Assembly: GCF_004919105.1 (NCBI RefSeq)
Contig: NZ_STGK01000001.1
Location: forward strand, 372,001 to 436,000
Length of the DNA: 64,000 nucleotides
Direction: 5' to 3'
Source of the DNA: Nocardioides sp. GY 10113
GTDB taxonomy: Bacteria > Actinomycetota > Actinomycetes > Propionibacteriales > Nocardioidaceae
Shown: positions 44,837 to 53,223 of the stretch, one piece after another
How positions within the stretch are numbered: the stretch's first letter is position 1
How the letters are laid out: the number at the start of each line of letters is the position of its first letter
Notes under the pieces: model-generated
The model's input: only the letters and a program-made list of their open reading frames with translations
What the model was told of the DNA's origin: nothing
Databases searched by the model: none
Made by a program: the position numbers and the translations under genes

Positions 44837-45922
44837 GTGGGCGCCGGTCGTACCGTCCTGATCACCGGGGTCTCCCGGGACCTCGGTCGTACGTTCGCGC
44901 GCTCGCTGGCGTCCGCGCCTGGGATCGACCGTGTCATCGGCGTCGATGCCATCCCGCCACGGGGTGACATCGGGGACGTGAGCTTCGTCCGCGCCGACAT
45001 CCGCAACCCGGTCATCGCGAAGATCATCGCGAAGGAGGACGTCGACACCGTCGTCCACATGAGCGTCATCGCCACCCCCGGCTCCGCCGGTGCGCGCGGC
45101 ACGATGAAGGAGCTCAACGTGATCGGGACGATGCAGCTGCTGGCCGCCTGCCAGAAGTCCGAGCAGGTGCGCCACCTCGTGATCAAGTCGACCACGACGG
45201 CGTACGGCGCCAGCAGCCGTGATCCCGCGATGTTCACCGAGGACATGGAGCCGCGGCGCGCGCCGCGCACCGGCTACGCGAAGGACGTCGCCGAGGTCGA
45301 GAGCTACGTCCGTGGCTTCGCCCGGCGCCGACCCGACGTCACCGTGACCATGCTGCGGTGCGCGAACGTGATCGGCGCGGAGGTGATCAGCCCGCTGACG
45401 TCGTACCTGAGGCTGCCGGTGATCCCGACGGTGCTCGGGTTCGACCCGCGCCTGCAGTTCCTGCACGAGGCGGACCTGCACCGGGTGCTCCAGCACGCCG
45501 TGGCCGAGCGGATCGGCGGCACGTTCAACGTCGCCGGTGAGGGCGTGATCGTGCTCTCCCAGGCGCTGCGCCGTGCGCAGCGTCCCAGCGTGGCGCTGCC
45601 GTCGGTCGCCTTCGGCGGCGTCGGCTCCGCGCTGCGCTCGCTGCGCCGGGCCGACCTCTCCCCGGAGCTGGTCGCGTTCCTGACCTACGGCCGCGGCGTG
45701 GACACCACCGCGATGCGCGACGTCCTCGGGTTCGAGCCGCTCTATTCCACGGCCGAGGCGTTCGCCGAGTTCGCGGCGACGCTGCCCCCGGGCGGCGGCC
45801 GGACCGAGCGGGCGCTGGACGTCCTCTCCGCACGTCTGTCAGCGGAGGCCACCGCCTCCGAGGCCCCCGCCGCCGCGGGCCGCAGCCACCCGCTCACGAT
45901 TGCCGGAGGCAGCGATGGGTGA
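44837..45922 (+). CDS. NAD-dependent epimerase/dehydratase family protein, GalE2-like
   Basis: A 361-residue extended SDR related to Rv0501. The N-terminal VLITGVSRDLGRTFA is a variant of TGxxGxxG. The catalytic YxxxK appears degenerate: the segment reads APRTGYAKDVAEVE, with Val four residues after the Tyr and Lys only two after. Function as a classical UDP-sugar epimerase is therefore doubtful. GTG 44837 is the start. The acyltransferase gene overlaps its 3' end by 8 bases (45915-45922). Confidence 0.85.
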   Translation: MGAGRTVLITGVSRDLGRTFARSLASAPGIDRVIGVDAIPPRGDIGDVSFVRADIRNPVIAKIIAKEDVDTVVHMSVIATPGSAGARGTMKELNVIGTMQLLAACQKSEQVRHLVIKSTTTAYGASSRDPAMFTEDMEPRRAPRTGYAKDVAEVESYVRGFARRRPDVTVTMLRCANVIGAEVISPLTSYLRLPVIPTVLGFDPRLQFLHEADLHRVLQHAVAERIGGTFNVAGEGVIVLSQALRRAQRPSVALPSVAFGGVGSALRSLRRADLSPELVAFLTYGRGVDTTAMRDVLGFEPLYSTAEAFAEFAATLPPGGGRTERALDVLSARLSAEATASEAPAAAGRSHPLTIAGGSDG

Positions 45923-47213
45923 CGCAGAGATCATTCCGATCGGGACACGGGGTCGACCCGGCCGGGCGACCGGGACCCGACCGTCCGCCGCGGCGCGCAA
46001 CCTGGCCGGCGGCAGCAAGGCGGCCGCGAAGAAGCGCGCCGGTGACGCCGAGCGCCCCGAGGATCCGGCGACGGACCCCGTCGCCGACCCCGCATCCGAG
46101 GCCGCATCCGAGGCCGCATCCGAGGCCGCCTCCGAGGCCGCCTCCGAGGCCGCGGATCCCGGCGAGGGTACGACCCTCGAGCCGGGCGAGACCGGTGCGG
46201 GCGCCGCTGGGCCCCCTGCCGACGACGGTGCCGCCGACGGTGCCGCCGACGAGGAGTCTGGCGAGGAGTCCGGCGAGGAGCCCGGCGAGGGGGAGCGGGT
46301 CGTGGTCCGCGAGCCGCACGGCATCCCGGCCGGCGACTGGCTCGCGGCGTTCCAGCACGCTGCGCGCGAGCTCTTCGGTGACCAGTGGGAGCCGCAGCTG
46401 GCGCGGTTCCTCGCCTTCCTGCGGCGCCGGGTCAGCGGCGACTACTCGGTCGACGAGTACGGGTTCGACCGCGAGGTGACCGAGCGGTTCTTCATGGCGG
46501 CGCTGCGCCCGATCGCGCGGAAGTGGTTCCGCATCGAGGTCCGCGGCGCCGAGAACATCCCCGCCACCGGTGGCGCCCTGGTCGTCTCCAACCACTCCGG
46601 CACCATCCCCGTGGACGGCCTGATGACGATGGTCTCCACCCACGACGCGACCGGACGCCACCTGCGTCCGCTCGGGGCGGACCTGGTGTTCCGGCTGCCG
46701 CTGGTCGGCGCGGTCGCCCGCAAGGGTGGTGCCACGCTCGCCTGCTCCGAGGACGCCGAGCGGATGCTGCGCGGCGGTGAGCTGGTCGGTGTCTGGCCCG
46801 AGGGCTACAAGGGGATCGGCAAGCCGTTCTCGGAGCGCTACAAGCTGCAGCGGTTCGGTCGTGGCGGCTTCGTCTCGGCGGCCCTGCGCACCGGTGTGCC
46901 GATCATCCCGCTGTCGGTCGTCGGCGCCGAGGAGATCTACCCGCTGGTGGGCAACATCCCGTCCCTGGCCCGGCTGCTCGGCATGCCCTACGTCCCGATC
47001 ACGCCGTTCTTCCCGCTGCTGGGGCCGCTCGGGCTGGTGCCGCTGCCGTCGAAGTGGCTGCTGGAGTTCGGCGAGCCGATCCGCACGGACGAGTACGACG
47101 ACGGCGCCGCCGACGACCCGATGCTCGTCTTCAACGTCACCGACCAGGTGCGCGAGACGATCCAGCAGACGCTCTACAGCCTGCTGATGCAGCGCCCCTC
47201 GGTCTTCGGCTGA
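45915..47213 (+). CDS. Lysophospholipid acyltransferase-family protein (PlsC-like), Rv0502-type
   Basis: A 432-residue protein: about 140 N-terminal residues are disordered and Ala/Glu/Ser-rich, with a SEAA repeat (encoded 46092-46151) and EESGEESGEEPGEG. The acyltransferase domain follows, with VVSNHSGTIPVDGLM and GVWPEGYKGIG. The first motif has six residues between His and Asp where PlsC has four; Rv0502 shares this to my recollection. Predicted membrane-associated acyl transfer. ATG 45915 has GGAGG at spacing 5. Confidence 0.86.
   Translation: MGDAEIIPIGTRGRPGRATGTRPSAAARNLAGGSKAAAKKRAGDAERPEDPATDPVADPASEAASEAASEAASEAASEAADPGEGTTLEPGETGAGAAGPPADDGAADGAADEESGEESGEEPGEGERVVVREPHGIPAGDWLAAFQHAARELFGDQWEPQLARFLAFLRRRVSGDYSVDEYGFDREVTERFFMAALRPIARKWFRIEVRGAENIPATGGALVVSNHSGTIPVDGLMTMVSTHDATGRHLRPLGADLVFRLPLVGAVARKGGATLACSEDAERMLRGGELVGVWPEGYKGIGKPFSERYKLQRFGRGGFVSAALRTGVPIIPLSVVGAEEIYPLVGNIPSLARLLGMPYVPITPFFPLLGPLGLVPLPSKWLLEFGEPIRTDEYDDGAADDPMLVFNVTDQVRETIQQTLYSLLMQRPSVFG
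46092..46151 (+). repeat. Five 12-base tandem repeats in the acyltransferase gene
   Basis: Three copies of GCATCCGAGGCC and two of GCCTCCGAGGCC, head to tail, encoding (ASEA)5. Copy-number changes would stay in frame. Confidence 0.85.
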
Positions 47214-47280
47214 CCGGCAGCCTCGGCCGGCGGGACGGTAGCGCCGGACCCGTGCCGGCGGTCGGCCTCGCCGACTCGCG

Positions 47281-48531
47281 TCAGCGGTTGAGGCCGAGGA
47301 GCCCGAGGAACCCGGACCGGCCGCCCTCGGAGCTCGGCCCGCCGTAGCCCGTCTGGTCGAGCCCGAGGCTCTCGGCGAGCGCCTGCAGGGCCTTGCTCAG
47401 CGACGTCGATCGGTCCTTGCCGCCGGGGAGCAGGCTGCCGGGGGACGTGCCACCCGGCGTCGTGGCGTCCTCGGCCGTGGCCTTGCCGGCGTCGATCAGG
47501 TCGTCGACCCCCGGGATGCCGGTCGCGGCGCCGGACGGCGTCGGCGCCGCGGTGGCCGACTTGCTCGGGTCTGCCGCGGCGCCGCTGCCCTTCCTCGGCG
47601 TCGTGGGCTCCGCGGAGATCGTCGCCTCGCTGGCCCGGACCTTGAACCGGTGCTGGCCGGCCGTGTCCTCCGCGCCCTCCTGGCCGGCGATCCGGCTGAG
47701 CTTGCTGAGGTCGAAGTCCAGCATCTCCGCGAACGCCGCCGGGTCGAAGTCCGGCATGCTGAACGGGGTCGCGCCGCCGCACTCGGGGCACTGGCCGGCG
47801 GCCTCCTGCTCGAGCTGGCTCAGGTTCTCAGCGGCGCCGGACAGCGCGGCGCGGCTGTCGTCGGGGACGCGCTGGTTGAGCTCGCTGAGGCGCTCGATGC
47901 TGTCCTTGTTGAACTCGCGGAGGTCGGACAGTCCGGCGTCCTCCCCGGCGTCGTACTCGTCCAGCGCGAGGGTGGCGGCCTGGTTGGTCTGCTGCTTGAA
48001 GTCGTCGAGCGTCGCGCTGATCGCGTCGGCGTCGGCGTCCTGCTTCGCGGCCAGCGCCTCGACCTCGCTGAGACGGATGTCGGCGTGCTTGAGCAGCGAC
48101 TCGGCCTTGGCGGAGTCGCTCGAGGCCAGGTTGGTCTGGGCGTTCTCCATCGCCCGCTTGACCGGGTAGAGGACCTCGCCGGGAAGTGCGCTCTGCGCCG
48201 CCATCGCCATCGAGCCCGTCGCCGCCACGACGGCGAAGCCGCCGACCACGGCGGCGAGGCGGCGCTCGCGGGCACCGCGGCGCTGGGTCGGGGTCAGTCG
48301 CAGGGCGGTCGCGTCGTCGACGACCCGGACGTCCTGGCGCTCCGCGGCGGCGATCAGCTGGGTGCGCAGGTCGGCGACGAACGCGGGACGCGCCGTCACG
48401 TCGGGAACCGAGCGCAGCGACGCGACGACCTCGAGCAGGTCGTCGTACCGCGGGTCCCCGGTGCGGGGCGCGCGACCGCTGGCGAGGGCGTCGAACTCCT
48501 CGGCTCGGCGCGTCTTTGCGGGGCCCATCAT
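47281..48531 (-). CDS. DUF5667 membrane protein, probable anti-sigma factor (RsbN-like)
   Basis: A 416-residue protein. The N-terminal cytoplasmic region (about 95 residues) could bind a sigma factor. One membrane segment (about residues 94-115, LAAVVGGFAVVAATGSMAMA) leads to an extracytoplasmic DUF5667 domain (LPGEVLYPVKRAMENAQTNL) rich in helices, and a Ser/Thr/Pro/Gly tail. A lone CPEC motif (GQCPECGG) lies in the middle. It is encoded directly downstream of the BldN-like sigma factor, the arrangement of bldN-rsbN in Streptomyces. Start ATG 48531 or 48528. Confidence 0.75.
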   Translation of the reverse strand: MMGPAKTRRAEEFDALASGRAPRTGDPRYDDLLEVVASLRSVPDVTARPAFVADLRTQLIAAAERQDVRVVDDATALRLTPTQRRGARERRLAAVVGGFAVVAATGSMAMAAQSALPGEVLYPVKRAMENAQTNLASSDSAKAESLLKHADIRLSEVEALAAKQDADADAISATLDDFKQQTNQAATLALDEYDAGEDAGLSDLREFNKDSIERLSELNQRVPDDSRAALSGAAENLSQLEQEAAGQCPECGGATPFSMPDFDPAAFAEMLDFDLSKLSRIAGQEGAEDTAGQHRFKVRASEATISAEPTTPRKGSGAAADPSKSATAAPTPSGAATGIPGVDDLIDAGKATAEDATTPGGTSPGSLLPGGKDRSTSLSKALQALAESLGLDQTGYGGPSSEGGRSGFLGLLGLNR

Positions 48532-48667
48532 CGTGCTCGTCCTACTCGCTCTGTGTGACTGGTGTGACGGCACAACGACCGGGCATCAATCGGGGTTACG
48601 GCAGGTGAGAGGCCTTTTTCATGTGACAGCGCGGTACAGGTAATCCCGCGTGCGGTCGCCGGTCGGC

Positions 48668-49453
48668 TCATCGGATCCCCTCCGGCATCAGCTTGGCCAG
48701 GTTCCGCACGCCGCGCAGCTGGAGCTGCTTGACGGCGCCGTCGCTGCGGCCGAGCGCGGCGGCGGTCTCCGCGATGCTCATCCCCTGGAGGAACCGCATC
48801 ACCAGGCAGTCGCGCTGCTCGCTGGGCAGCTGGGTGAGGGCCTCCAGCAGCACCTGGTGGGTGAGGCTGGCGAGCACGGCGTTCTCCGGGCCCTCGGTGG
48901 TGTCGTCGTGGGCGCCCATGTCCTCGGTGGTCACCTCGAGCCGGGTGCGCCCCGCCTTGAAGTGGTCGGTGGCGAGGTTGCGCGCGATGGTCATCAGCCA
49001 GGCGCCGAAGTCCTTGCCCTGCCAGCGGAACGACGACATGTTCCGCAGTGCGCGGAAGAACGTCTCCGAGGTGAGGTCCTCGGCCAGCGGTGCCGACCGG
49101 GTCCGGTAGTAGAGGAAGCGGTACACCGAGGGCTGGTAGTGGTCGTAGAGGAGGCCGAAGGCGTCGGAGTCGCCGCCGCGCGCGAGCTCGACGAGCCCGA
49201 TCAGTCGCTCCCGCTCCTCGGCGGAGTCCTCGGAGGACGCTGCGGGGCCGATGTCCCGGCCGCCGTCGCCGCCGATCCCGGAGCCCGGGCGCTGGTCGGT
49301 GCCGGCGTCCATCGCCAGCCACGAGCGGTCCGGGGCACGGCGTGCCGGCCGGCCTCCGCCCGCGCCGGCGAGCGCCGGCTCGGCCGCGAGCGCGGCCAGC
49401 ACGGCAGCGCGCAGCGACTCCAGGCCCTGCGCGGCGTGGCCGCTCCATGTCAT
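48668..49453 (-). CDS. ECF-type RNA polymerase sigma factor, BldN-like
   Basis: A 261-residue sigma factor. Region 2 begins at about residue 90 (DAFGLLYDHYQPSVYRFLYY, AEDLTSETFFRALRNMSSFR, DFGAWLMTIARNLATDHFK) and region 4 is LPSEQRDCLVMRFLQGMSIA and SDGAVKQLQLRGVRNL. These segments closely resemble Streptomyces BldN as I recall it. The first 85 or so residues are a non-conserved extension similar in length to the BldN pro-sequence. ATG 49453 has GGAGGGAGGGG upstream. It lies between the SerB-like phosphatase and the DUF5667 gene. Confidence 0.88.
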   Translation of the reverse strand: MTWSGHAAQGLESLRAAVLAALAAEPALAGAGGGRPARRAPDRSWLAMDAGTDQRPGSGIGGDGGRDIGPAASSEDSAEERERLIGLVELARGGDSDAFGLLYDHYQPSVYRFLYYRTRSAPLAEDLTSETFFRALRNMSSFRWQGKDFGAWLMTIARNLATDHFKAGRTRLEVTTEDMGAHDDTTEGPENAVLASLTHQVLLEALTQLPSEQRDCLVMRFLQGMSIAETAAALGRSDGAVKQLQLRGVRNLAKLMPEGIR

Positions 49454-49493
49454 GCCCGGTCCCCTCCCTCCGGTGCAACTCCCCCGGGCCGGG

Positions 49494-49522
49494 ATCCTAC
49501 GGGCGATCCGGCCGCTGTGGAA
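49494..49522 (-). promoter_or_regulatory. Candidate promoter of the BldN-like sigma gene
   Basis: On the minus strand TTCCAC (49522-49517), a 17-base spacer and TAGGAT (49499-49494), 40 bases upstream of the ATG at 49453. Confidence 0.5.
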
Positions 49523-49551
49523 CCGGATCGCAGAACACGGTGTCGCAGGTG

Positions 49552-50436
49552 TCAGTGCTTGAGACGGCTCGCCCGGCGTACCAACGAGGTGGCGATGGCG
49601 GCGCCCGCCGCGGCCGAACCGGCGAGGAGTCCCACCCGGGCCGCCTTGCGTCCGGTGCGGTAGTCGCGGATCCGCCAGCCGTTCGCGCGGGCGTGCGCCC
49701 GCAGCTTCGGGTCGGGGTTGATCGCGCACGGGTCGCCGACCAGGCTCAGCATCGGCAGGTCGTTGACCGAGTCCGAGTACGCCGAGCACCGCGCGAGATC
49801 CAGGCCCTCGCGCTCGGCGAGGGCGCGGACGGCCACCGCCTTGGCCGGCCCGTGCAGCAGGTCGCCGACGAGCTGCCCCGTGTAGACCCCGTCGACGTGC
49901 TCGGCGACGGTGCCCAGTGCTCCGGTCAGCCCGAGCCTGCGGGCGATCAGCGAGGCGATCTCGATCGGCGCCGCGGTGACCAGCCAGACGCGCTGGCCCT
50001 GGTCGAGGTGCATCTGGGCCAGCGCCCTGGTGCCCGGCCAGATCCGGTGGGCCATCGCCTCGTCGAAGATCTCCTCGCCGAGCTCCTCGAGCTCGGCGAC
50101 CGTGTGCCCGGCGATGATCGCGAGGGCGGAGTTGCGCGCCTCGGCGACGTGCTCGGGATCCTCCACGCCCGCGATCCGGAAGTAGGCCTGCTTCCAGACC
50201 GCGTCGAGCAGGTCGCGGGTGGTGAAGAAGTCGTGGCGGTAGAGGCCGCGGGCGAAGTAGAAGATGCTCGCGCCCTGCATCACCGTGTTGTCCACGTCGA
50301 AGAACGCCGCCGAGCCGGGGTCCGACGGCGTGGTCAGCGCGGACTCCACCTCCGCCGCGGCGGCCGCGGCCTCGCCCGCGAGCCGGGAGCGCTGCTGCAG
50401 GTTGGGGCGCCGGTGTCGGTCCGAGGTGCCGTGCAT
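49552..50436 (-). CDS. HAD-IB family hydrolase, SerB1-like phosphatase
   Basis: A 294-residue phosphatase with [16 protein letters not shown] (nucleophile motif), [12 protein letters not shown] and [12 protein letters not shown], the HAD-IB/SerB2-type signatures; relatives include Rv0505c. The C-terminus has a hydrophobic stretch ([17 protein letters not shown]) that may anchor it to the membrane. Substrate could be phosphoserine, a phospholipid or an unknown phosphomonoester. ATG 50436 has TACGCT six bases upstream. Confidence 0.87.
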   Translation of the reverse strand: MHGTSDRHRRPNLQQRSRLAGEAAAAAAEVESALTTPSDPGSAAFFDVDNTVMQGASIFYFARGLYRHDFFTTRDLLDAVWKQAYFRIAGVEDPEHVAEARNSALAIIAGHTVAELEELGEEIFDEAMAHRIWPGTRALAQMHLDQGQRVWLVTAAPIEIASLIARRLGLTGALGTVAEHVDGVYTGQLVGDLLHGPAKAVAVRALAEREGLDLARCSAYSDSVNDLPMLSLVGDPCAINPDPKLRAHARANGWRIRDYRTGRKAARVGLLAGSAAAGAAIATSLVRRASRLKH

Positions 50437-50442
50437 GGGGTC

Positions 50443-50448
50443 AGCGTA
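50443..50448 (-). promoter_or_regulatory. Candidate -10 element, leaderless type
   Basis: On the minus strand TACGCT ends 6 bases before the ATG at 50436. Confidence 0.45.
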
Positions 50449-50487
50449 GGGCTGCGGTGAACACTGCCGGCGGTGGTTCCGAGTCCG

Positions 50488-50493
50488 TAGGAT
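50488..50493 (+). promoter_or_regulatory. Candidate -10 element, leaderless type
   Basis: TAGGAT ends 7 bases before ATG 50501 of the acyl-CoA ligase gene, divergent from the SerB-like gene's -10 only 40 bases away. Confidence 0.45.
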
Positions 50494-50500
50494 CTCCAGC

Positions 50501-52090
50501 ATGCCCCCGACGGTGCTCCCGGAACCAGGTGCGGACGTGGCCGAGCTGCTCTCCGCCGCCGCGGCGGACCTGCCGCAGCGTCTCGCCGTGATCGAGGCCG
50601 GCGGCCGCGGGGTGACCTGGGGCCAGCTCGACGAGGAGGTCTCGCGGCTCGCCACCGGGCTCGGCGAGGCGGGCATCGTGGCCGGCCATCGGGTGATGAT
50701 CGCGCTCGGGAACCGGCTGGAGTTCGTCGCCGGCTACCTCGCGGTGCTGCGCGCCCAGGCCGTGGCCGTTCCGGTCAACCCGGGCTCCACCGAGGCCGAG
50801 CTCGCCTGGCTGATCCCGGACTCCGGTGCTCGGTTGGTGCTGGCCGACCAGGAGAGCATCGACGCCGTCCGGGCCGCGATCCGCGGCGGCGCCGGGGAGC
50901 GGGTCGGCGTGGTCGTGGTCGACGTGCCGCCCCGCCCGGGTGAGCGCGCCTACCAGGACCTGTGCTCGGCGACGCCGTCGCCCGTGCCGCCGCTGCCGGA
51001 CCCCGAGCGCCTGGCCGTGCTGCTCTACACCAGTGGTGCCTCCGGCCGCCCTCGGGCCGCGATGCTGAGCCATCGCGCGCTGCTGGCCAACGTCGAGCAG
51101 GTGGCGGCGGTGAGCCCGCCGATGATCAACAGCGACGACGTGGTCCTCGGGCTGGTCCCGCTCTTCCACGTCTACGGCCTGAACGCCGTTCTCGGTGGCG
51201 TGCTCCGCCACCGCGCCAAGCTGGTGCTCACCGACCGGTTCGACCCCGAGGGGACCCTGGACCTGATCGAGGACGAGGCGTGCAGCGTGGTGCCCGTGGC
51301 GCCGCCGGTCTTCGCGCACTGGATCGGCGTCGACGGGCTCGCCGAGCGACTCGGTCCGGTGCGGCTGGTGCTGTCGGGCTCGGCACCGCTGTCCGCCGAG
51401 ACGATCGAGGACTTCCAGGCCGGTGCCCGGGTGCCGGTCCACCAGGGCTACGGGCTGACCGAGGCGGCGCCGGTGGTGACCACGACGCTCCACTCCGGCC
51501 AGCCGAAGATCGGCTCGGTGGGCTCGGCGCTCGGCGGGATCGAGCTCCGACTGGTCGACGAGTACGGCGAGCCGCGGTCCGCCGCCGACGCGGACGACCC
51601 CGGGGAGATCCAGATCCGCGGCGCCAACCTGTTCAGCGGCTACTGGCCCGACGGCGCCGACGGTCCGGGGGAGGGCGGCTGGTGGTCCACCGGTGACGTC
51701 GGCTTCCTCGACGCCGAGGGCGACCTGTACCTGGTCGACCGGATCAAGGACCTGGTCATCGTCTCCGGATTCAACGTCTACCCGATCGAGGTGGAGCAGG
51801 TGATCGCCGAGGTCGCGGGCGTGCGCGCCGTCGCCGTCGTGGGGGTGCCCGACGCCGGGACCGGCGAGGCGGTCGTGGCCTACGTGGTGCCGACGCCCGA
51901 GGTGGCTCCGGACGGGGCGGCGGACCTGGTGGCGGCGGTGCAGCGGCGCTGCCAGGAGCAGCTGGCCGGGTTCAAGCGGCCGGCGCGGGTCGAGGTGGTC
52001 GAGACGCTCCCGCGGACGGTGACGGGGAAGATCCGCAAGGGCGTGCTGCGCGGCATCGCCCGGCGACGGGCCGGAGGGCTGATCCGATGA
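50501..52090 (+). CDS. AMP-binding acyl-CoA ligase / synthetase
   Basis: A 529-residue adenylate-forming enzyme: [18 protein letters not shown] (P-loop; the usual PKG is PRA here), [21 protein letters not shown], and the C-terminal [11 protein letters not shown] with the A10 lysine. Probably activates a fatty or carboxylic acid to its CoA ester; chain length unknown. Overlaps the glutaredoxin gene by four bases. Confidence 0.88.
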   Translation: MPPTVLPEPGADVAELLSAAAADLPQRLAVIEAGGRGVTWGQLDEEVSRLATGLGEAGIVAGHRVMIALGNRLEFVAGYLAVLRAQAVAVPVNPGSTEAELAWLIPDSGARLVLADQESIDAVRAAIRGGAGERVGVVVVDVPPRPGERAYQDLCSATPSPVPPLPDPERLAVLLYTSGASGRPRAAMLSHRALLANVEQVAAVSPPMINSDDVVLGLVPLFHVYGLNAVLGGVLRHRAKLVLTDRFDPEGTLDLIEDEACSVVPVAPPVFAHWIGVDGLAERLGPVRLVLSGSAPLSAETIEDFQAGARVPVHQGYGLTEAAPVVTTTLHSGQPKIGSVGSALGGIELRLVDEYGEPRSAADADDPGEIQIRGANLFSGYWPDGADGPGEGGWWSTGDVGFLDAEGDLYLVDRIKDLVIVSGFNVYPIEVEQVIAEVAGVRAVAVVGVPDAGTGEAVVAYVVPTPEVAPDGAADLVAAVQRRCQEQLAGFKRPARVEVVETLPRTVTGKIRKGVLRGIARRRAGGLIR

Positions 52091-52344
52091 CCTCCGACCG
52101 GTCCCCGGCCCCGCGGGTCACCCTCTACTCCCGCCCCGGCTGCCACCTCTGCGACGACGCCCGCGAGGTGATCGCGGCGGTGTGCGCGGAGCTCGGTGAG
52201 GCCTTCGAGGAGGTCTCGATCGACACCGACGCCGATTTGCAGGCGCGGTTCGGCCACGAGATCCCGGTGACCTTCGTCGACGGCGCCCAGCACGACTTCT
52301 GGCGGGTCAGCGCGGTGCGACTGCGGGCCGCGCTGACCCGGTGA
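52087..52344 (+). CDS. Glutaredoxin family protein
   Basis: An 85-residue thioredoxin-fold protein with VTLYSRPGCHLCDDARE (redox CHLC, residues 19-22) and a cis-Pro region EIPVTFVDG. Related to Rv0508, which likewise precedes hemA. Start ATG 52087 overlaps the ligase stop. Mycothiol-linked function is possible but not shown. Confidence 0.9.
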   Translation: MTSDRSPAPRVTLYSRPGCHLCDDAREVIAAVCAELGEAFEEVSIDTDADLQARFGHEIPVTFVDGAQHDFWRVSAVRLRAALTR

Positions 52345-52476
52345 CGGCCGCTCCCGCACCCTCCGCAGGACCGGTCGAGACGCCCCGTTCTCTGAGTCGT
52401 TATCGACCTGTTATCACCTGCTAGCACAGGCCCCGCGGCTGGTTTGCACGGCGTCCGGGACCCTCGTCCCTTAGAT

Positions 52477-52495
52477 TTGTTTCGCACGTTCACAA
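52477..52495. promoter_or_regulatory. Candidate Rex operator upstream of rex
   Basis: The bottom strand reads TTGTGAACGTGCGAAACAA. One half (TTGTGAA) is a perfect Rex half-site; the other half is weaker and one base further out. It lies 53 bases upstream of the rex start, where autoregulation of rex-hemACD would be expected. Just upstream are two near-identical direct copies of TTATC(G)ACCTG (52400-52420). Confidence 0.5.
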
Positions 52496-52548
52496 GCTCC
52501 TACAGTGAGCCCGCCGCGTCCGAAGGGACAGGGCTGGAAAGAAGAGCT

Positions 52549-53223
52549 GTGACCGCAAGGAATACGAGCGAGAGCGCCCGGGTGATCCCCGAGGCCACGG
52601 TGGCCCGCCTGCCCGTCTACCTGCGGGCTCTGACCGGTCTTGCCGACAGTGGCATCCGCACCTGCTCCAGCGAGGACCTGGCCTCGGCCGCCGGGGTCAA
52701 CTCCGCCAAGCTGCGCAAGGATCTCTCCTACCTGGGCAGCTACGGCACCCGTGGTGTCGGGTACGACGTCGACTACCTGCGCTACCAGATCGCGCGAGAG
52801 ATCGGCGTGACGCAGGACTGGCCCGTGGTGATCGTGGGCATCGGAAACCTCGGTCAGGCGCTGGCCAACTACTCCGGGTTCCGCAGCCGCGGCTTCCGCG
52901 TGGTCGCCCTGCTCGACGCCGACCCGGTGATGCATGGCGAGGTCGTCGCCGACATCCCGGTGCGACCCTTCGACGAGCTCGAGGCCATCGTCGGCGAGAG
53001 CGACGTCGCGATCGGCGTGATCGCGACCCCGGCGTCCGCGGCCCAGACCGTCGCCGACCGGATGGTCGCCGTGGGCATCACCAGCATCCTGAACTTCGCG
53101 CCGTCGGTCCTCGTCGTGCCCGACGGCGTCGACGTGCGGAAGGTCGACCTGTCGATCGAGCTGCAGATCCTGGCCTACCACGAGCAGCGCAAGGCCAACG
53201 GAGCCGACGGAGGCGCCGCGTGA
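52549..53223 (+). CDS. rex: Redox-sensing transcriptional repressor Rex
   Basis: Senses the NADH/NAD ratio. The 224-residue protein has an N-terminal winged helix (VYLRALTGLADSGIRTCSSE, KLRKDLSYLGSYGTRGVGY) and a Rossmann domain with VGIGNLG (96-102), ending in the swapped C-terminal helix. GTG 52549 follows GGAAAGAAGAG. hemA begins inside its stop (GTGA), so Rex and heme enzymes are made together, as in Streptomyces. Confidence 0.96.
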   Translation: MTARNTSESARVIPEATVARLPVYLRALTGLADSGIRTCSSEDLASAAGVNSAKLRKDLSYLGSYGTRGVGYDVDYLRYQIAREIGVTQDWPVVIVGIGNLGQALANYSGFRSRGFRVVALLDADPVMHGEVVADIPVRPFDELEAIVGESDVAIGVIATPASAAQTVADRMVAVGITSILNFAPSVLVVPDGVDVRKVDLSIELQILAYHEQRKANGADGGAA

